Counted from the stretch's first letter, positions 1 to 10,498 are shown. The stretch is DNA of 64,000 nt from Plumapathes pennacea (GCA_964036295.1 OZ038462.1:24253863-24317862), one strand, 5' to 3'. Program-made: numbers and translations. Notes: a model not told the origin generated them from the sequence alone.

Positions 1-1086
1 AAATATACCTACTCTCTCGCCAAGTTTGTTTTTCATACCAAGCCGACGCGGTGATATTTGGTGGTAAAGCTCTAGTTTGACACGGCGAGAGGCTCCATGC
101 TCCCCAAATAAACGAACGCTGTGTATTTCTACGTCACGGTTTACAGAAAATGCCAGCAAGTCAGGTGTTGCGTCTTGATAGAAAAGCTGAAGCCCTCCTG
201 TACCGGAGAAACGCCGGACTCGTTTCGGATTGCTTCCTCTTCGTGGGACATCTGAAAATTTCAGTGGCGCTTCTGCTACGTTGTCAAAGGAGAGTAAAAT
301 TTCCACTGTTTCTTCGTTGGGTAAAATCTTTGTCTTTGACACAAGGGATGAAAATTCCTGCCGAGTCATTACTCGAAAACGAATCAGATTAATGGCGTCC
401 CCAAGATGCTTCCTTTTCTCTTCTCCGGTGGCTTTACGCTGGTTATTCTCACACTTGTGCGTGGCCCATCGATCCACAGCTTTAAAAATCGCGACCTCCG
501 GTGCATCAAGGGTATCCCTCTCAAGAACACAGCTCAACATCTCGCGACTGATGTTAAGAAAGGATTCTGTGTTCATGGATTCCTCTGTTTGTTTATCCAC
601 AATCTCCCAACACTTCTCCACCGCGCTCGTCTCCGCAAAAATGCTAACTGTGGGCAGCATAGTGAACACGTTCTGGGTAGTTAGTAGGTGGTCACACAGG
701 CGTTTTGAGCACTTTTTGGATAATGAAGGAATAATGTACTTGTCGGCAAGGTACAGAACCTCCATTACGTTACTTCCAGTTAGCTTCACTTCGTCGTAAT
801 ACAGAAAGCGAAGGAGTTCGAGAAAACTCTCGCAGTTGCAGTCTGGAAGTTCGATGATATCTCGTGTTTCTTCCATTTCTCCATAAAACATCTTGAAGAA
901 CACTGGACTGCTAATGGCCAGGATGAACTTGTGAGCGGGAATCACAACTTTCTGATCGCTGTGCTTGTCATTCACGGAGAACTTTACATCGCTAATCAAG
1001 CTGTTGTTGAACATGTGCTTGCTTCGCTCCTTCAGGCAGTTCTTGGGTATTTGCCAGTCAGATATAGGGGCAGTTATTGTCGCCAT
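1..1086 (-). CDS. BTB/POZ-BACK-PHR domain protein, BTBD3/BTBD6-like, 3' end cut by window edge
   Basis: I translated the minus strand from the ATG at 1086-1084: 362 codons stay open to base 1, so the gene continues outside the window. Residues about 30-135 form a BTB/POZ fold, with the diagnostic stretch around residues 48-64 (P-A-H-K-F-I-L-A..S.V-F). Residues about 140-255 match a BACK domain, including the DAPEVAIFKAVDRWA helix at 194-208. Residues from about 290 begin a PHR domain (RFSGTGGLQLF). This order is typical of BTBD1/2/3/6 proteins, which in known relatives act as Cullin-3 ubiquitin-ligase substrate adaptors in the cytoplasm. Full-length relatives run to roughly 480-540 residues, so some 100 or more C-terminal residues should lie beyond the window. 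No intron interrupts the visible part and no stop or frameshift is seen, so it looks functional. Which family member it is cannot be settled from this fragment. Confidence 0.9.
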   Translation of the reverse strand, partial: MATITAPISDWQIPKNCLKERSKHMFNNSLISDVKFSVNDKHSDQKVVIPAHKFILAISSPVFFKMFYGEMEETRDIIELPDCNCESFLELLRFLYYDEVKLTGSNVMEVLYLADKYIIPSLSKKCSKRLCDHLLTTQNVFTMLPTVSIFAETSAVEKCWEIVDKQTEESMNTESFLNISREMLSCVLERDTLDAPEVAIFKAVDRWATHKCENNQRKATGEEKRKHLGDAINLIRFRVMTRQEFSSLVSKTKILPNEETVEILLSFDNVAEAPLKFSDVPRRGSNPKRVRRFSGTGGLQLFYQDATPDLLAFSVNRDVEIHSVRLFGEHGASRRVKLELYHQISPRRLGMKNKLGERVGIF

Positions 1087-1605
1087 GTCCAGGGGAAACG
1101 AACACAGGATCAGTGACCCCTCCCTCAGTGTATCCAGCGAAAGAAGGCTCAAGCCCCGTCCACAGTAATACGGATTATAAATTTGAAAACGCAGTTTTCA
1201 TACGATTTTCCGTCCACAGTCCACACCCCGCTAAATGCCCAAATTGAGCATGCGCGAAGAGATCACATGATCATCATGACGTCACGCGTTCGAAAAGCTC
1301 CGTTTTCGCCGGCCACACTATGCGAGGAACCAAAAAATAGTGTCTCTGTTTTCCCTATGTCTTTGTAACTTTGCCTATTCTTAGGTTGCTCAATTTGTTC
1401 CGTTTTTGGCGAGGTTCTACTGATTTCATCGTTTCCTACTAAGAAGAACGACTGTCGTTATTTTATCAAACTGTCGTCCACGTCCTGACAACGACGTAAA
1501 AAAGAAGCATTTGAAGTCGCACGCGAGAGCACGGCGACCCCGAGAACATGTCAATTTCAGATATTCACGTGCTTCTTTTGTCTTCTGTGATTAGTTTTAT
1601 TGTTT
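1087..1605. other. 5' flank of the BTB gene
   Basis: I see no further coding frame here. The stretch holds the CRE-like site and a short direct repeat of the word CCGTCCACAGT (1158 and 1211 areas) that recalls coral MITE-like DNA. Transcription start and TATA box could not be fixed. Confidence 0.4.
1277..1284. promoter_or_regulatory. Palindromic CRE/ATF-type site TGACGTCA
   Basis: A perfect 8-bp CRE consensus lies 191 bp upstream of the BTB-gene ATG, next to a near-palindromic GATCACATGATCA (1261-1273). The location fits a proximal promoter element for the minus-strand gene. An 8-mer can occur by chance, so this is only a candidate. Confidence 0.3.
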
Positions 1606-1888
1606 CACCGACGTTGCCGTCGTCCTGGGCCCAGTTTTTCAAAGCACGATTAGGCTAATCCTGGATTAGGTGTAAACTTTCTTGTCATTTATAAGCCTGA
1701 AAATGTGAAGATTTTGTCCTGCAACGATTTCCTTGATACGTATTCAGCTAAAACAAGCTTTTAAATCCATATTTGAACAAAACCCTGCATTTTATCGGCA
1801 GAGAGGTCGTCAGAAAGAATTTCGTTAATCCTGGATTAGCTTAATCGGCTTTCGAAAAACTGGGCCCAGGACGACGGCAACGTCGGTG
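1606..1888. mobile_element. MITE-like element with about 60-bp terminal inverted repeats
   Basis: The left end (1606-1668: CACCGACGTTGCCGTCGTCC, then GGGCCCAG, then TTAGGCTAATCC) is matched in inverse orientation at 1829-1888. The inner part of the arms contains the palindrome CTAATCCTGGATTAG. There is no coding capacity. A fragment of the same arm recurs at 3157-3213 with a closely matching end, so the family is multi-copy. Confidence 0.75.
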
Positions 1889-2062
1889 TTACACGAGACG
1901 ATTTTTAACGACGATTTTTAGCGACGATTTTTAATGCATGTTACACAAGACAACTTTTAGCGCAACATTGTTGCGGCAACGGCATGTTACACGAGACAAT
2001 TTTTCGCGCAACATTGTTGCGCTAAAAAATCGTCGTTAAAAATCGTCTCGTGTAACATCACC
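1886..2062. mobile_element. Palindromic remnant of the 2454-3146 transposon family
   Basis: Both ends carry the TTACACGAGACGATTTTTAA-type terminus (right end reversed, finishing in AACATCACC at 2062), and the middle holds repeated TTGCGC/GCGCAAC and ATCGTCG words. It is essentially two terminal regions of the neighbouring Harbinger-like element face to face, with the coding centre missing. It abuts or slightly overlaps the preceding MITE. Confidence 0.65.
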
Positions 2063-2236
2063 TTTAAAGTACCTACTACTGACATGAAACCGCAGCTTTC
2101 GAAAATATCCACTCTCGAGAGCGTTTTCGAAAATATCCGTTTTCGGTCAAGGCAGATTGCTAGCTTTTATTTAAATTACTCAGAGAGCATTTTGACCGTT
2201 GGCAGCCATGTTGGTCAGTTCAAAATGGACTTCTGC

Positions 2237-2373
2237 ACGGATTTGAATGCATGATGGGTAATCAAGGCAAGGACAAAGAAACAATTTGGAGGGCTTCGAA
2301 GTTCCACCGATCAGAAAAACGAATGTATAAGCAGTTTATTTGACCTGATTACCCATCATGCATTCAAATCCGT
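2237..2373. mobile_element. Short MITE with perfect 28-bp terminal inverted repeats
   Basis: ACGGATTTGAATGCATGATG followed by GGTAATCA at the left is repeated exactly as its reverse complement at the right end (about 2346-2373). Total length is about 137 bp and there is no open frame. Just before it, 2088-2145 holds a self-complementary block built from CTTTCGAAAATATCC. Confidence 0.7.
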
Positions 2374-2453
2374 AAAGGGGTCTATCTGAATACTTATCAG
2401 TGGGTGGAGCATTCCCTTTCATGCCGCGTCTTCGTGTTTCCGCAATTAATTAA

Positions 2454-3146
2454 GGTGATGTTACACGAGACGATTTTTAACGACGATTTTTAGCGCAACA
2501 ATGTTGCGCGAAAAATCGTCATAGTGTAACATGGCGCGCCGGACGATTTTTAACGCAATCTTCGTTGCGGCAACATGTTAAAAGTTTTTGAATGGCCTTC
2601 AAACGCATGCAACAATGTTGCCCGAATTTTGTTGAAGTTGCTTCGTGTAACACCCTCGCGGTCGATTTTTCGCGCAACACTGACGTCACAGGACTTATTG
2701 ACGCCCTCATTATTGTGTTAAAACCAGTCTGTATTTGTGTGGCGACTCGGCCGACCAGCTCGTCGAATTTGTTTTTTGCCATCAGGAAATATCGAGCGAA
2801 GGCCGGTTCATCTTTTACGTTTAATTCTCTGATTAACTGGTGATAAACCCTCTTTCTTCTCTCCTCTTCATCCATTCCCTCGTCAAAACAATTCTATCTC
2901 GTGTTTGCGTCTGGTAATCTTCAAAACTATCGATTAATTACAACATTCGCACAAAGTTCTGCTTTTGGTGAAGGCTGTCATGTTTTTGGAGTAGGAGCCT
3001 GGGCGCTGGCTGGATGTTGCGCTAAAAATCGTCTCGTGTAACATGCCTTTGCCGCAACAATGTTGCGCTAAAAGTTGTCTTGTGTAACATACATTAAAAA
3101 TCGTCGCTAAAAATCGTCGTTAAAAATCGTCTCGTGTAACATCACC
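2454..3146. mobile_element. PIF/Harbinger-like DNA transposon, internally deleted
   Basis: The ends are inverted repeats beginning GGTGATGTTACACGAGACGA; the outer arm is about 45 bp, and reiterated ATCGTCG/GCGCAAC words form subterminal repeats. TTAA flanks both ends (2450-2453 and 3147-3150), which can also be read as a TTA or TAA 3-bp duplication typical of Harbinger elements. The interior holds a transposase remnant on the minus strand. At 693 bp it is too short to be autonomous. Confidence 0.75.
2519..2875 (-). pseudogene. Truncated PIF/Harbinger transposase N-terminal region
   Basis: A 118-codon frame starts at the ATG at 2875 inside the inverted-repeat element. It opens with an acidic and basic start and has the pattern F-x3-F-x-M-x4-F-x2-L-V, followed about 15 residues later by an M-R-A-S-I-S-P segment. 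This resembles the leader of Harbinger nucleases (FRMS..tF..LL, then tMR.aI.p..rL). The frame then runs into the subterminal repeats, and the DDE nuclease domain is absent, so no transposition activity is expected. The family assignment rests on pattern recognition and on the host element's ends. Confidence 0.6.
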
Positions 3147-3156
3147 TTAAGATACT

Positions 3157-3213
3157 GGGCCCGGTTTTTCGAAAGCCGATTAAGCTAATCCAGGATTAAC
3201 GAAATTCTTAACG
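3157..3213. repeat. Solo arm of the 1606-1888 MITE family
   Basis: The words GGGCCCGGTTTTTCGAAAGC and GATTAAGCTAATCC match the terminal arm of the 1606-1888 element, with no opposing arm nearby. It abuts the LINE fragment that follows, so it probably marks an old breakpoint. Confidence 0.6.
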
Positions 3214-3234
3214 AAAGCAAAAAGATACCCCAAG

Positions 3235-4084
3235 CAAATTAGCCCCCTTCAATAGCTCTTTGTATTTTATCACTTTGAGTATCAAGGCATGGGCTGTAAA
3301 ATGGTTGGCACAGAAAGCAAACTGTTTTCGTTCATGACGTCAAGCTTTATTAAGAAAGTCATTGGCCTACGATACATTAATTCCTCTAGGATAGTTTAAA
3401 GTAGGCAAAAGGGATATTGATCTATTAGTTAATGACAAATAAGTACGCCCAGAGATCCGCCCCTGTCCTGACTAAATAAAACTCCACTAAAAAAAGCTAA
3501 CTCCGAATTCGAAAACAGCAGTTAGCAGGAAAACCAGCAGTTAGTTGCGGAAACTTCTGTGAACATCTGGCTCTTCCAGCTCCATACCCTAGTCCAAGAC
3601 GTTTTATTCCAGTGCGCGGCGACGTGCCGACTCACTGACCTAACCGCTTTGCGACGACAGCTCCTCTTTATCCGATAGAAAACCTCCTACTAGCAACTTC
3701 AGACCTCGCGATTGTTCTATCGAAATAGTCTTTCTACAGAGCCTAGTTTTTCTCAAATTCCCACTTACCAGTGGCATCATTCTAAAATCTCTCTCACAGG
3801 TGTTATATTATTCTGTGTTATGAAATTATCTCCGCTCTGCATTCCCTATCAGCGTACTTTGTCAACTGTGCACTCGATCTATATAGTTGGCATAATATTG
3901 GTACTGGCCCCACGCATGTATGTATTGTGCATGGGGAGCCAAGTAATTTCTCGGATCACTATACATGCTTATCCTTTATCACTCGTGCGATTTACGCCCT
4001 AACAGACCTTTACATCAGACTGGTCATGGAACCAAAATTCACCAAGTGACTAAAGAGTCGTCATTGACTCAGGATTTTTGAGTG
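3235..4084 (-). repeat. Degraded LINE-derived unit (RT fragment plus flank), copy 1
   Basis: On the minus strand, 3400-3235 reads as the start of a non-LTR reverse transcriptase: an I-L-E-E-L-M-Y-R-R motif, then a T-F-L-x-K segment, with stops and a frame change after it. The remaining 650 bp are the same repeat unit seen at 25651-25901 (inverted), 31050-31895 and 57890-58726 (inverted). In each case it lies beside the 3' side of an ApoL-like gene, so it is part of the duplicated ApoL unit. Confidence 0.7.
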
Positions 4085-4088
4085 CCGG

Positions 4089-5843
4089 TGTAAGAGTCTT
4101 TTTTGCCCCCCTGGCAAAAAGGCCCTCTCTGGGCAAAAATGCCCCCCCCTTCGCAAAATCATCGATTTCGAGTTACAGGTAATTCGGATCAACAAATCCG
4201 TGCGCAGCTCGTCCGTGCGTAAACATACGATACTAAAACGATCAAATTCAGAGCAGTGAACTCTAGCCAGACATCTGGATGTAATCAATTCATACTGTCA
4301 AGTGCTGCGTGACCTGCGGTCTCTTTGATGAACTGTTTCGGAGGGGTGAGGTGGGCGGACGGAGAGGTCTTTCTCGGAAGACATTTCAGTTCAGCGATCT
4401 GGGAACTTTTCAACTAATACTGTATCGAATAATAGCTTACCCACGTTGTGCCTCTAATAGTACACTTTTACCTTTTCAATTGGGTTTAGTAACTTGACAG
4501 CCGGATACACTAATTATTCAGTGGTGGACGAGAAACAGGTACTCCAAACGTTAATATTTCACGTTCAAACTTTACCCTGTACAGAATGTCATTGAAGTCG
4601 TTTGTTTCTAAATACAACGGCAAATATTTATTTGGTCTTTCTTGAAATACATTTCCAGTTAAGTGGGAAAAGCACAAGTTGCGACCCTTAATATGATTAT
4701 TGTACTTTGATTAGCAATTGTAACTTGACATATCATGTCGGATACAATTGACTTATCATAGGCGAAAGCCAGATTGTCCAAAACGCCACACATTTGTAAC
4801 GCTTGCCGAGGGCACGGAGCAGAACGAACTCACAGGTCACTAACATAACACTTTAATTACAAACGGTCTGAACGCTACGAGGAACCTCAGAAATCCCCTT
4901 CACAAGTCTAAAGTACACGTACAGTCATACAGTAGAACAAAGGCTATACAAAAAAGCGAAACAATAAAGAAAGGCTAGTTCACAATAATAATCAAGTATT
5001 GTACTAAACGGATATTCCAAAGATATCTGAGTTGTGACTCAATAGATTCAGAGTACTTTATTGCAATCACTAACTAAACGCAACGCGGTGATCAGTGTTG
5101 GTTACAATATGATTAAACAAAATAAAAGAACGAACTTTTTAAATAATAGCTTGCCCGAAAGACCATCAAAATAGCAATTTAAAATTTGCTGTCGAAGATG
5201 ACAAAGGCTTTGCCCTCGGAAATGCCAAGAAAATCAATGACAGAGAAATCGCAGACAGCCCACAATTTATTTTAGAAAAGTGTCAAAGCAAACCGCAAAC
5301 CTGAATTTCAAAGTTCTCGAAATGGAAGGGAAAGAATATAAAAAAGTGAGGAGGGTAGTACCCTCCTTCCCCCTCTCCCCTGAGTTCAATTTATTTTTTA
5401 TTTATTTATTTTTTTTTTGCGTGTTTTCTTTTCTCTCCATTGGCCTCCCCTTCCGTTTGAGGAGGTGTTAAACAGACGCCGAGGTCAACCAGCGTGACGC
5501 GCGTCACGGAAGGTGCACGCTCCCTGTGGAGTAAGATAAGAAAGTCCGGAATCGGTGTCACATTTTGGCGCAACTGAATAATTCTCTTTTATGACGCCTT
5601 AGAAGAGTCCTGGTATTGTGCTAACCTTTTTAAATATGCCTTTGTTTGTATTTAAGTATCCTTGTTTGGCTAGAGTTATTAGCAACTATTGAAACGACTT
5701 TTCTGAACGCCGGGCATTTTAGCCCAGGGGGGAAACTTTAGCTAGAGCATTTTTGCCTGGGCGGAAATGCCCGGAGGGCATTATCGCCTGGGATGAAATG
5801 CCCGGGGAGGCAAAATATTGGGGGGGCATTTTTGCCCACTACA
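4089..5843. mobile_element. 1.75-kb non-coding insertion element, TGTA...TACA ends, CCGG target duplication
   Basis: The ends are TGTAAGAGTC...CCCACTACA, with GGGCAAAAATGCCCCCC-type words inverted just inside both ends (4100-4152 and 5706-5838). CCGG flanks it at 4085-4088 and 5844-5847. The paralogous unit near ApoL-3 has a single uninterrupted CCGG at 31896-31899, so the ends are fixed by an empty site. The right end carries several palindromic GGGCATTTTNGCCC units. I found no transposase and no convincing open frame, so it is probably non-autonomous. Confidence 0.7.
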
Positions 5844-5940
5844 CCGGAAATGGAAACAGCGTGAAAACATATGTAGGAATGCAACACTTCAGGATTGCAG
5901 TTTCTGCCAGGACCCAAGGCGATGAATTTTCAGTCACGTT

Positions 5941-6184
5941 GTGGGGGTACTCCCATATATGAGCCATAATAGGTATGTACCGCACCAAAAGTAATCAATT
6001 TCATCATTTTAGTCTAAAATATGGTATCGGTTTTGAGCCTTTGGTCTGGCCTAGGGTCAGAGATTTCGATATTTGATCTGAAATAAGGTCGAAAATTGCA
6101 AATTTTGGTCTGAAGCAGAGTAAGGATTTTCAGTCCTGGTCGGCACACTCTCACCCAAAATGTTCAAGAGTACCCCCACCCGGG
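5941..6184. mobile_element. CCCGGG-ended minisatellite MITE inserted downstream of ApoL-1
   Basis: It starts GTGGGGGTACTCCCATATAT and ends GAGTACCCCCACCCGGG, with degenerate internal units of the kind 'ggtctgaaatagggt' in between. The flanks (TTTTCAGTCACGTT / ATTTTGTTCCG) are contiguous, allowing for small differences, in the ApoL-4 unit near 57713-57740, which therefore shows the empty site. The ApoL-3 unit has the same insertion at the same place. Confidence 0.7.
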
Positions 6185-6401
6185 ATTTTGTTCCGTACCA
6201 GCCTGATACAAATAGACTGTTAGTTTCTTATGTGTTTACGCCGAGTTTCTCATGATTTCATTCACTTATAGCTTACTGCTACTAAATCGGCAAGTATTGT
6301 AATCCGTAGGGCAACCATTTCTTACTTTACATTCGTTAAACAGGCACTGAATGGTTGAACTATCTGACATCATTCTTTACATCTTTCTTGTTTTTCCTGA
6401 T

Positions 6402-7845
6402 TTAGTCTTCAGTTTCTGGCGTTGCCGGTTGTGTATAATCACACAAGACCTTGAAGAACTTTGACTGCACATACTGCGGCACCACCTCCGGCACTTCTTC
6501 TTCACTGGGGCAGGACGATGTCAATTCGTCCTGCTTTTGTCGAATGTTTGTGACTACCTCAGAGGTGGAACCTTTGTGGAGCTCAATCAAAGACTTGACC
6601 AGGACGTATATATCGAGAGGAAGCAGTGCAGCACTCGTTGCGAAACCTGCAATGTGTGCAGCACGAGCCGCTACGCTAAGAGTGTTAATGGCAACCCTCC
6701 CCGCACTGACAGCGGCTGCAGATGTGGACACTGTAACTCCCGCGCCAATATTTCGGAGCAAATGCCTAGCAATATCCCTGCAGTCAAAAGCATGCTACAG
6801 TTTAGGGGCAAAGACTAAGAACCTGAACAATGAAACGTCAACTCAGCACTAATTTTACATCCTGTCATTGAGAACGTGCCGGATAGGTGAGTCAGCTGTT
6901 TGAAGAAAGTTCAAAAGTCCGAAAAGAACTATAAGCAAATGGCTGAAGGAGGAGAAGGGAGCTTTGTCCTTAAAAAATTTAGTTTAAAAAATATATCGGT
7001 TTCAGATATTAATTGCATAAAGTATATAAATAGCTGTATTGATGTGCAAGAAGCTAAAGTAAATAATTAGACTAGCTATAAAAAAGTGGCAAGTGACACT
7101 GCCGTATGTCTGCGTGGCTCTTCAAGCTTAACGGATCGGAACAGGATTTTTCACTTCAATAGTGTTTGCAATTTATAGAGTTTGACATTGACCACAAAGG
7201 ATATACACTTCAGCAACCTGACCTGGTGTCTTGGTCTTGTTTTTGCTCCTCCTTTGAAGATTTTAAACCACCTGGAAACATTTCTAGAATCTCGTTAATA
7301 CCAAAACCCTCGAGTAGTCTTTGATTCGTCATATTCCTGCAAATGAATGCAGAGTTACGAGCAAAGAACTGATCCACTCTATCAAAGCTTTCACGCAGGG
7401 TTTCGTTTGATTTTTTGTCTTCATGCAAAGCCTGTTCCACTTCTTGGAGCCCCACCTTGGACAGAATATACTCTGCAATCTTGGACCCAGTCATGGTCAA
7501 CCTACCAGCAGCCCCCAAGCCAGCACCAACAGCGGACACAATTAACCCCGCTCCAGCCGTAAAAAAGGCGGCAATGAATCCATCCAGTACAAGGCCAAAC
7601 GACGTCGTAGCCACCCCGGCACCTGTAGCTGTAGCAATATGGGAATTACGGTGGTGTTGGTGGAGGGATTCTGCCAACTGCTTCAACGTAAGAATGGTTT
7701 GTTCTCGTTTAGTAACCCATTCTTTGAGTACAGCTTTTGTTGACTCACGTAGCTCACTCAAGGCCCGAAAGAAGTCCACGATATTGTTGACTGTGTCTTC
7801 TTGTGGTTCTGGATGACTGTTCGGTGATTCATCTAATTCTTGCAT
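6402..7845 (-). CDS. Apolipoprotein L-like membrane protein, copy 1 (two coding exons)
   Basis: Predicted coding exons are 7845-7223 (623 nt) and 6777-6402 (376 nt), with a 445-nt GT-AG intron in phase 2; the join gives 332 residues. The first exon opens MQELDES. Residues 55-70 form an amphipathic helix with HQHH. Residues 74-120 are a glycine-rich hydrophobic hairpin (F-x-A-G-A-G, then V-G-A-G-L-G), the hallmark of the ApoL pore-domain-like region. Exon 2 supplies another hydrophobic stretch ending L-P-L-D-I-Y-V-L-V-K-S and a G-S-T-S-E motif, matching the C-terminal ApoL pattern. No signal peptide is seen after the conserved ATG. Copy 1 differs from the others by charged residues D88 and R115 inside the hydrophobic hairpin, and homology to the other copies stops next to the predicted 5'-UTR splice donor (about 7974), so its promoter region is missing. 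It may be a decaying gene despite intact frames. Intracellular membrane action is inferred from the family. Confidence 0.72.
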
Positions 7846-7977
7846 CTTTGGACCGTTTTGACAGCTTAGAATTACAAATGCTGAAGATTGAAATGCAGTA
7901 AAAGCGCTAAGGAGTGAAACTTTACGATCTTTTACATATGAGTATATGCTTTTAATTCTATGGATCACCTTACTTAA
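7846..7977 (-). promoter_or_regulatory. Conserved ApoL 5' leader with a short predicted intron, copy 1
   Basis: All four copies conserve a GTAAGG donor (here 7973-7968, minus) and a CTTCAG acceptor (ending 7881), giving a 93-nt intron in the 5' leader and 35 nt of untranslated exon before the ATG. Beyond 7977 the sequence is unrelated to the other copies, so the first exon of this copy is replaced. Confidence 0.45.
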
Positions 7978-8785
7978 AGGGACACTTTAACCCATGCTGT
8001 CGCGTCGCGAAGTTCTTGTGAGCTGTGTTTTAAGTTTGCCTCAAATCGCAGTTTTTGAAAATATGTATGCCGAAAACGCTCGAATGAAAGGTTCTGGCCA
8101 GTACTATGGCCCGATTTTCCTGACGAACTATGTACAGTATGACAACACGTTGCAACGGTACGTAAATCGACCAGTTATTATTTTGTGTCAATGTTTCAGT
8201 CGGCAGAGACAGTACAGTAAAATGTGAAGCATCTATGAATCTTCCATTTGGTCATTTGCGTACGAGTTGAAATAAATATATACTTTACTTGAGCCTAGTT
8301 GTGCTTGTCGTCACTGATTTGATTTGGTCGTGACGGCTGTGAAGTGAAATGTTTACAAAAACCGTGAATGGCAACTAAATAGGCATATTTCCTAGCAATG
8401 GTTACTGCATCCTCGAGCACCTTCATCTCGTGGAACCTATATTTCTCCAGTAGTTTAGTTTTGCCTCGCGACGCTCTCGGAGTCGAGGTAACGCAAGTGC
8501 TTCTTTGTGTTGATCCGAGTTTTGATCTGTGAAATGCCTTCAATGTCTGGGTATCCTTCTCTCTGTTCCTATATAAAGTGTATGCGTTTTCCCAATTCTT
8601 AATTTTCCCAGTTTTCCAGAAAAGAATCGTTTCTTCTAGAACAGTTTTAGTGTAAACACAGATGCGACGCGACAATTTGGCATTTGCCACAAATCAGTCA
8701 TCTTGTGGTGAAGAGGGGTGCTGTGGGAAATGCCATTTCTTCATGTAAAAAATAGAAGAAAAAATGCAGTAGACACATGCACCTC
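7978..8785. other. Unique DNA with two unassigned open frames
   Basis: A plus-strand ATG frame at 7994-8227 (77 codons) and a minus-strand frame at 8690-8295 (131 codons, opening with GTG and no early in-frame ATG) are the only open stretches. I recognise neither. The minus frame is lysine- and arginine-rich with no evident domain, and no paralog in the window tests them. They could be exon debris or chance. Confidence 0.3.
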
Positions 8786-10232
8786 ACAGGTGCCTATATT
8801 TTTTAATTGTGATCGTTTTTTCCAATTATGCTTTTTATAAATATTAATTAATATTAAAAAACGTTGAAATTTAATGCGTCTTGTTTCAGATAACACTAAA
8901 GAAGTGACGGTCGGAAGAGTTCGAAAGAAGTTACCCCTCGCCCGTCCCCTCCCTCTCTCCCTCAAATCCTATCCATACGCCTGACTGAACGTGTCACTTT
9001 TATTCAGTATAGTCAGTTCCACAATTTTTACCTTACAACACGATTACCGAATATTCCGGAATAGGAATAGACGGAATAGCCCTAAAGAACGCGCCCAGAG
9101 TGTAATCTTTAGCTCGTGCGCATGCGCCATGAGCAGCTACACATCTATTTACTAATGTCATACCATTCAAATGTAGACAAGGAGCTACTTACTTTGGACT
9201 CTTCATACCCACTCTTTAACTTCCACTAAAATTGTTAGCGAGTGTTTAAACTTTTCATTGAAGTCTCAAAATAATTGTATAGAAACGTGTAATGGAAATA
9301 GTGTGAAATGTAGGAAAAGTCTGAACTCACCAAAGAGGAAGGGCGAAACTTATAATGATCACTATATCAACATTAATCATTTATTTGGCTCCAGAGGGTG
9401 TTTTTCTTCCGGCATGCACTGCTCCGTTGCCGTTTGATTTTATCGCAATGGTCAAGACGAGATGAAACGGTCGTGGAGTGAAGACAAAAGCAGTGGTCAT
9501 CCTTTGATCTTCTTCGAGACCCGGCAGAAAGAGATCTGAAAGAAAGGTTGCAGAAGTTCGATCTAGAGAAAACCGCATCAAATCCCGAAGGTTGTGGCTA
9601 CACAGGAAGCAGAGACCCGCAGATTGCCAGTATTCGGAGAAAGCCTAGTATTTGTGGAAGACGCAGGTTTGCGTAGCGGCACGGTAAAGCTTGATAAATG
9701 AGAAAGGAGCATATTGCAATCTTCCCGTCATGCTCTTGCCTCCGCACAGGCGGCCCAGGGTCCTGTGACCGTTATTGCGCAACAGAAAATTTTAAGGAAA
9801 TGTATGGGGAAAAGCAACGATCTGGACAAATCGTAAGATTCTGAACAAATTAAAATAAAAGCTGGTATACCTGTTATTTGTAGTCTCTTGAGTTCCTTGT
9901 GTCGATTTCAAGCCGCTACGGCCACTATTAATGGCCGGAATTCTGCCGAGGTTTGACCGGGCATTTTGTCTTACCGGAAGCCGCCGGGAGGGGAACAGTA
10001 CTTGCTACATCCGAGATTGAGAAGCCAATCAGAACGCGCAAAAAGCTCTGTTCACTTGTGTACCGTGTGGTATATACTTAGTAACTCAGCTAGACTTTAA
10101 TTTTGTCCGATCGTGTCCGAATTCGAAATGCTTATTGTCCCAGCTGATCAACGAAGACACGGGAACTTACTTTTGCTTGAAAATACTGTGTTAGCGCAAC
10201 AATGCAGCTTTTTCTTAAACATGACAAATCTA
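8786..10232 (+). repeat. Segmental duplication P, copy 1
   Basis: This 1.45-kb block matches 29345-30782 in the same orientation almost throughout, with scattered substitutions and small indels. Shared landmarks are the pyrimidine block CCTCCCTCTCTCCCTCAAAT, the GGCTCCAGAGGGTGTTTTTC stretch and the GCCGCTACGGCCA stretch. Frames are not kept open between the two copies except in the last 100 bp. Confidence 0.85.
10025..10230 (+). promoter_or_regulatory. Promoter-like segment and first-exon-like ATG frame inside P
   Basis: A CCAAT box (10025-10029) is followed by TATATACTTA (10071-10080) and an ATG at 10128 opening about 34 codons that are kept in P copy 2 (ATG at 30678) with only conservative changes. 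The spacing fits an RNA polymerase II promoter and short leader. The frame diverges exactly where the duplication ends, so any downstream exon is unknown. This is suggestive only. Confidence 0.3.
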
Positions 10233-10498
10233 CAATCAAATGCAAAAGTAGTTGAGACACTGTGCATATTTTGGGCAATTTGTCGGCTTTTAAGTTTTGT
10301 TGATTTCTTCCCCCCCCTCCCCCCGTCTCAATGTTGTTCGGGACTGAAATCTCGTTATGTGATATTGGATACTCAACATTGAAACGGGGGAACGGGGGAA
10401 AGATGCTGTCAAATAAAATCCAGATGAGAGTGAGGGAATAGAAGACAAGAATGGGTTTTTTCCTGCGAGTGTCTCAACCATTTTGCATTTGATTGTCT
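10228..10498. repeat. Foldback element with purine/pyrimidine core
   Basis: ACAATCAAATGCAAAA at the left end is inverted at the right end (TTTTGCATTTGATTGT), and an inner pair CCCCCCGT...CAATGTTG / CAACATTG...ACGGGGG is nested inside. The paralogous P copy lacks it, diverging at 10232/30782, so it is an insertion or a boundary element. Confidence 0.65.
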
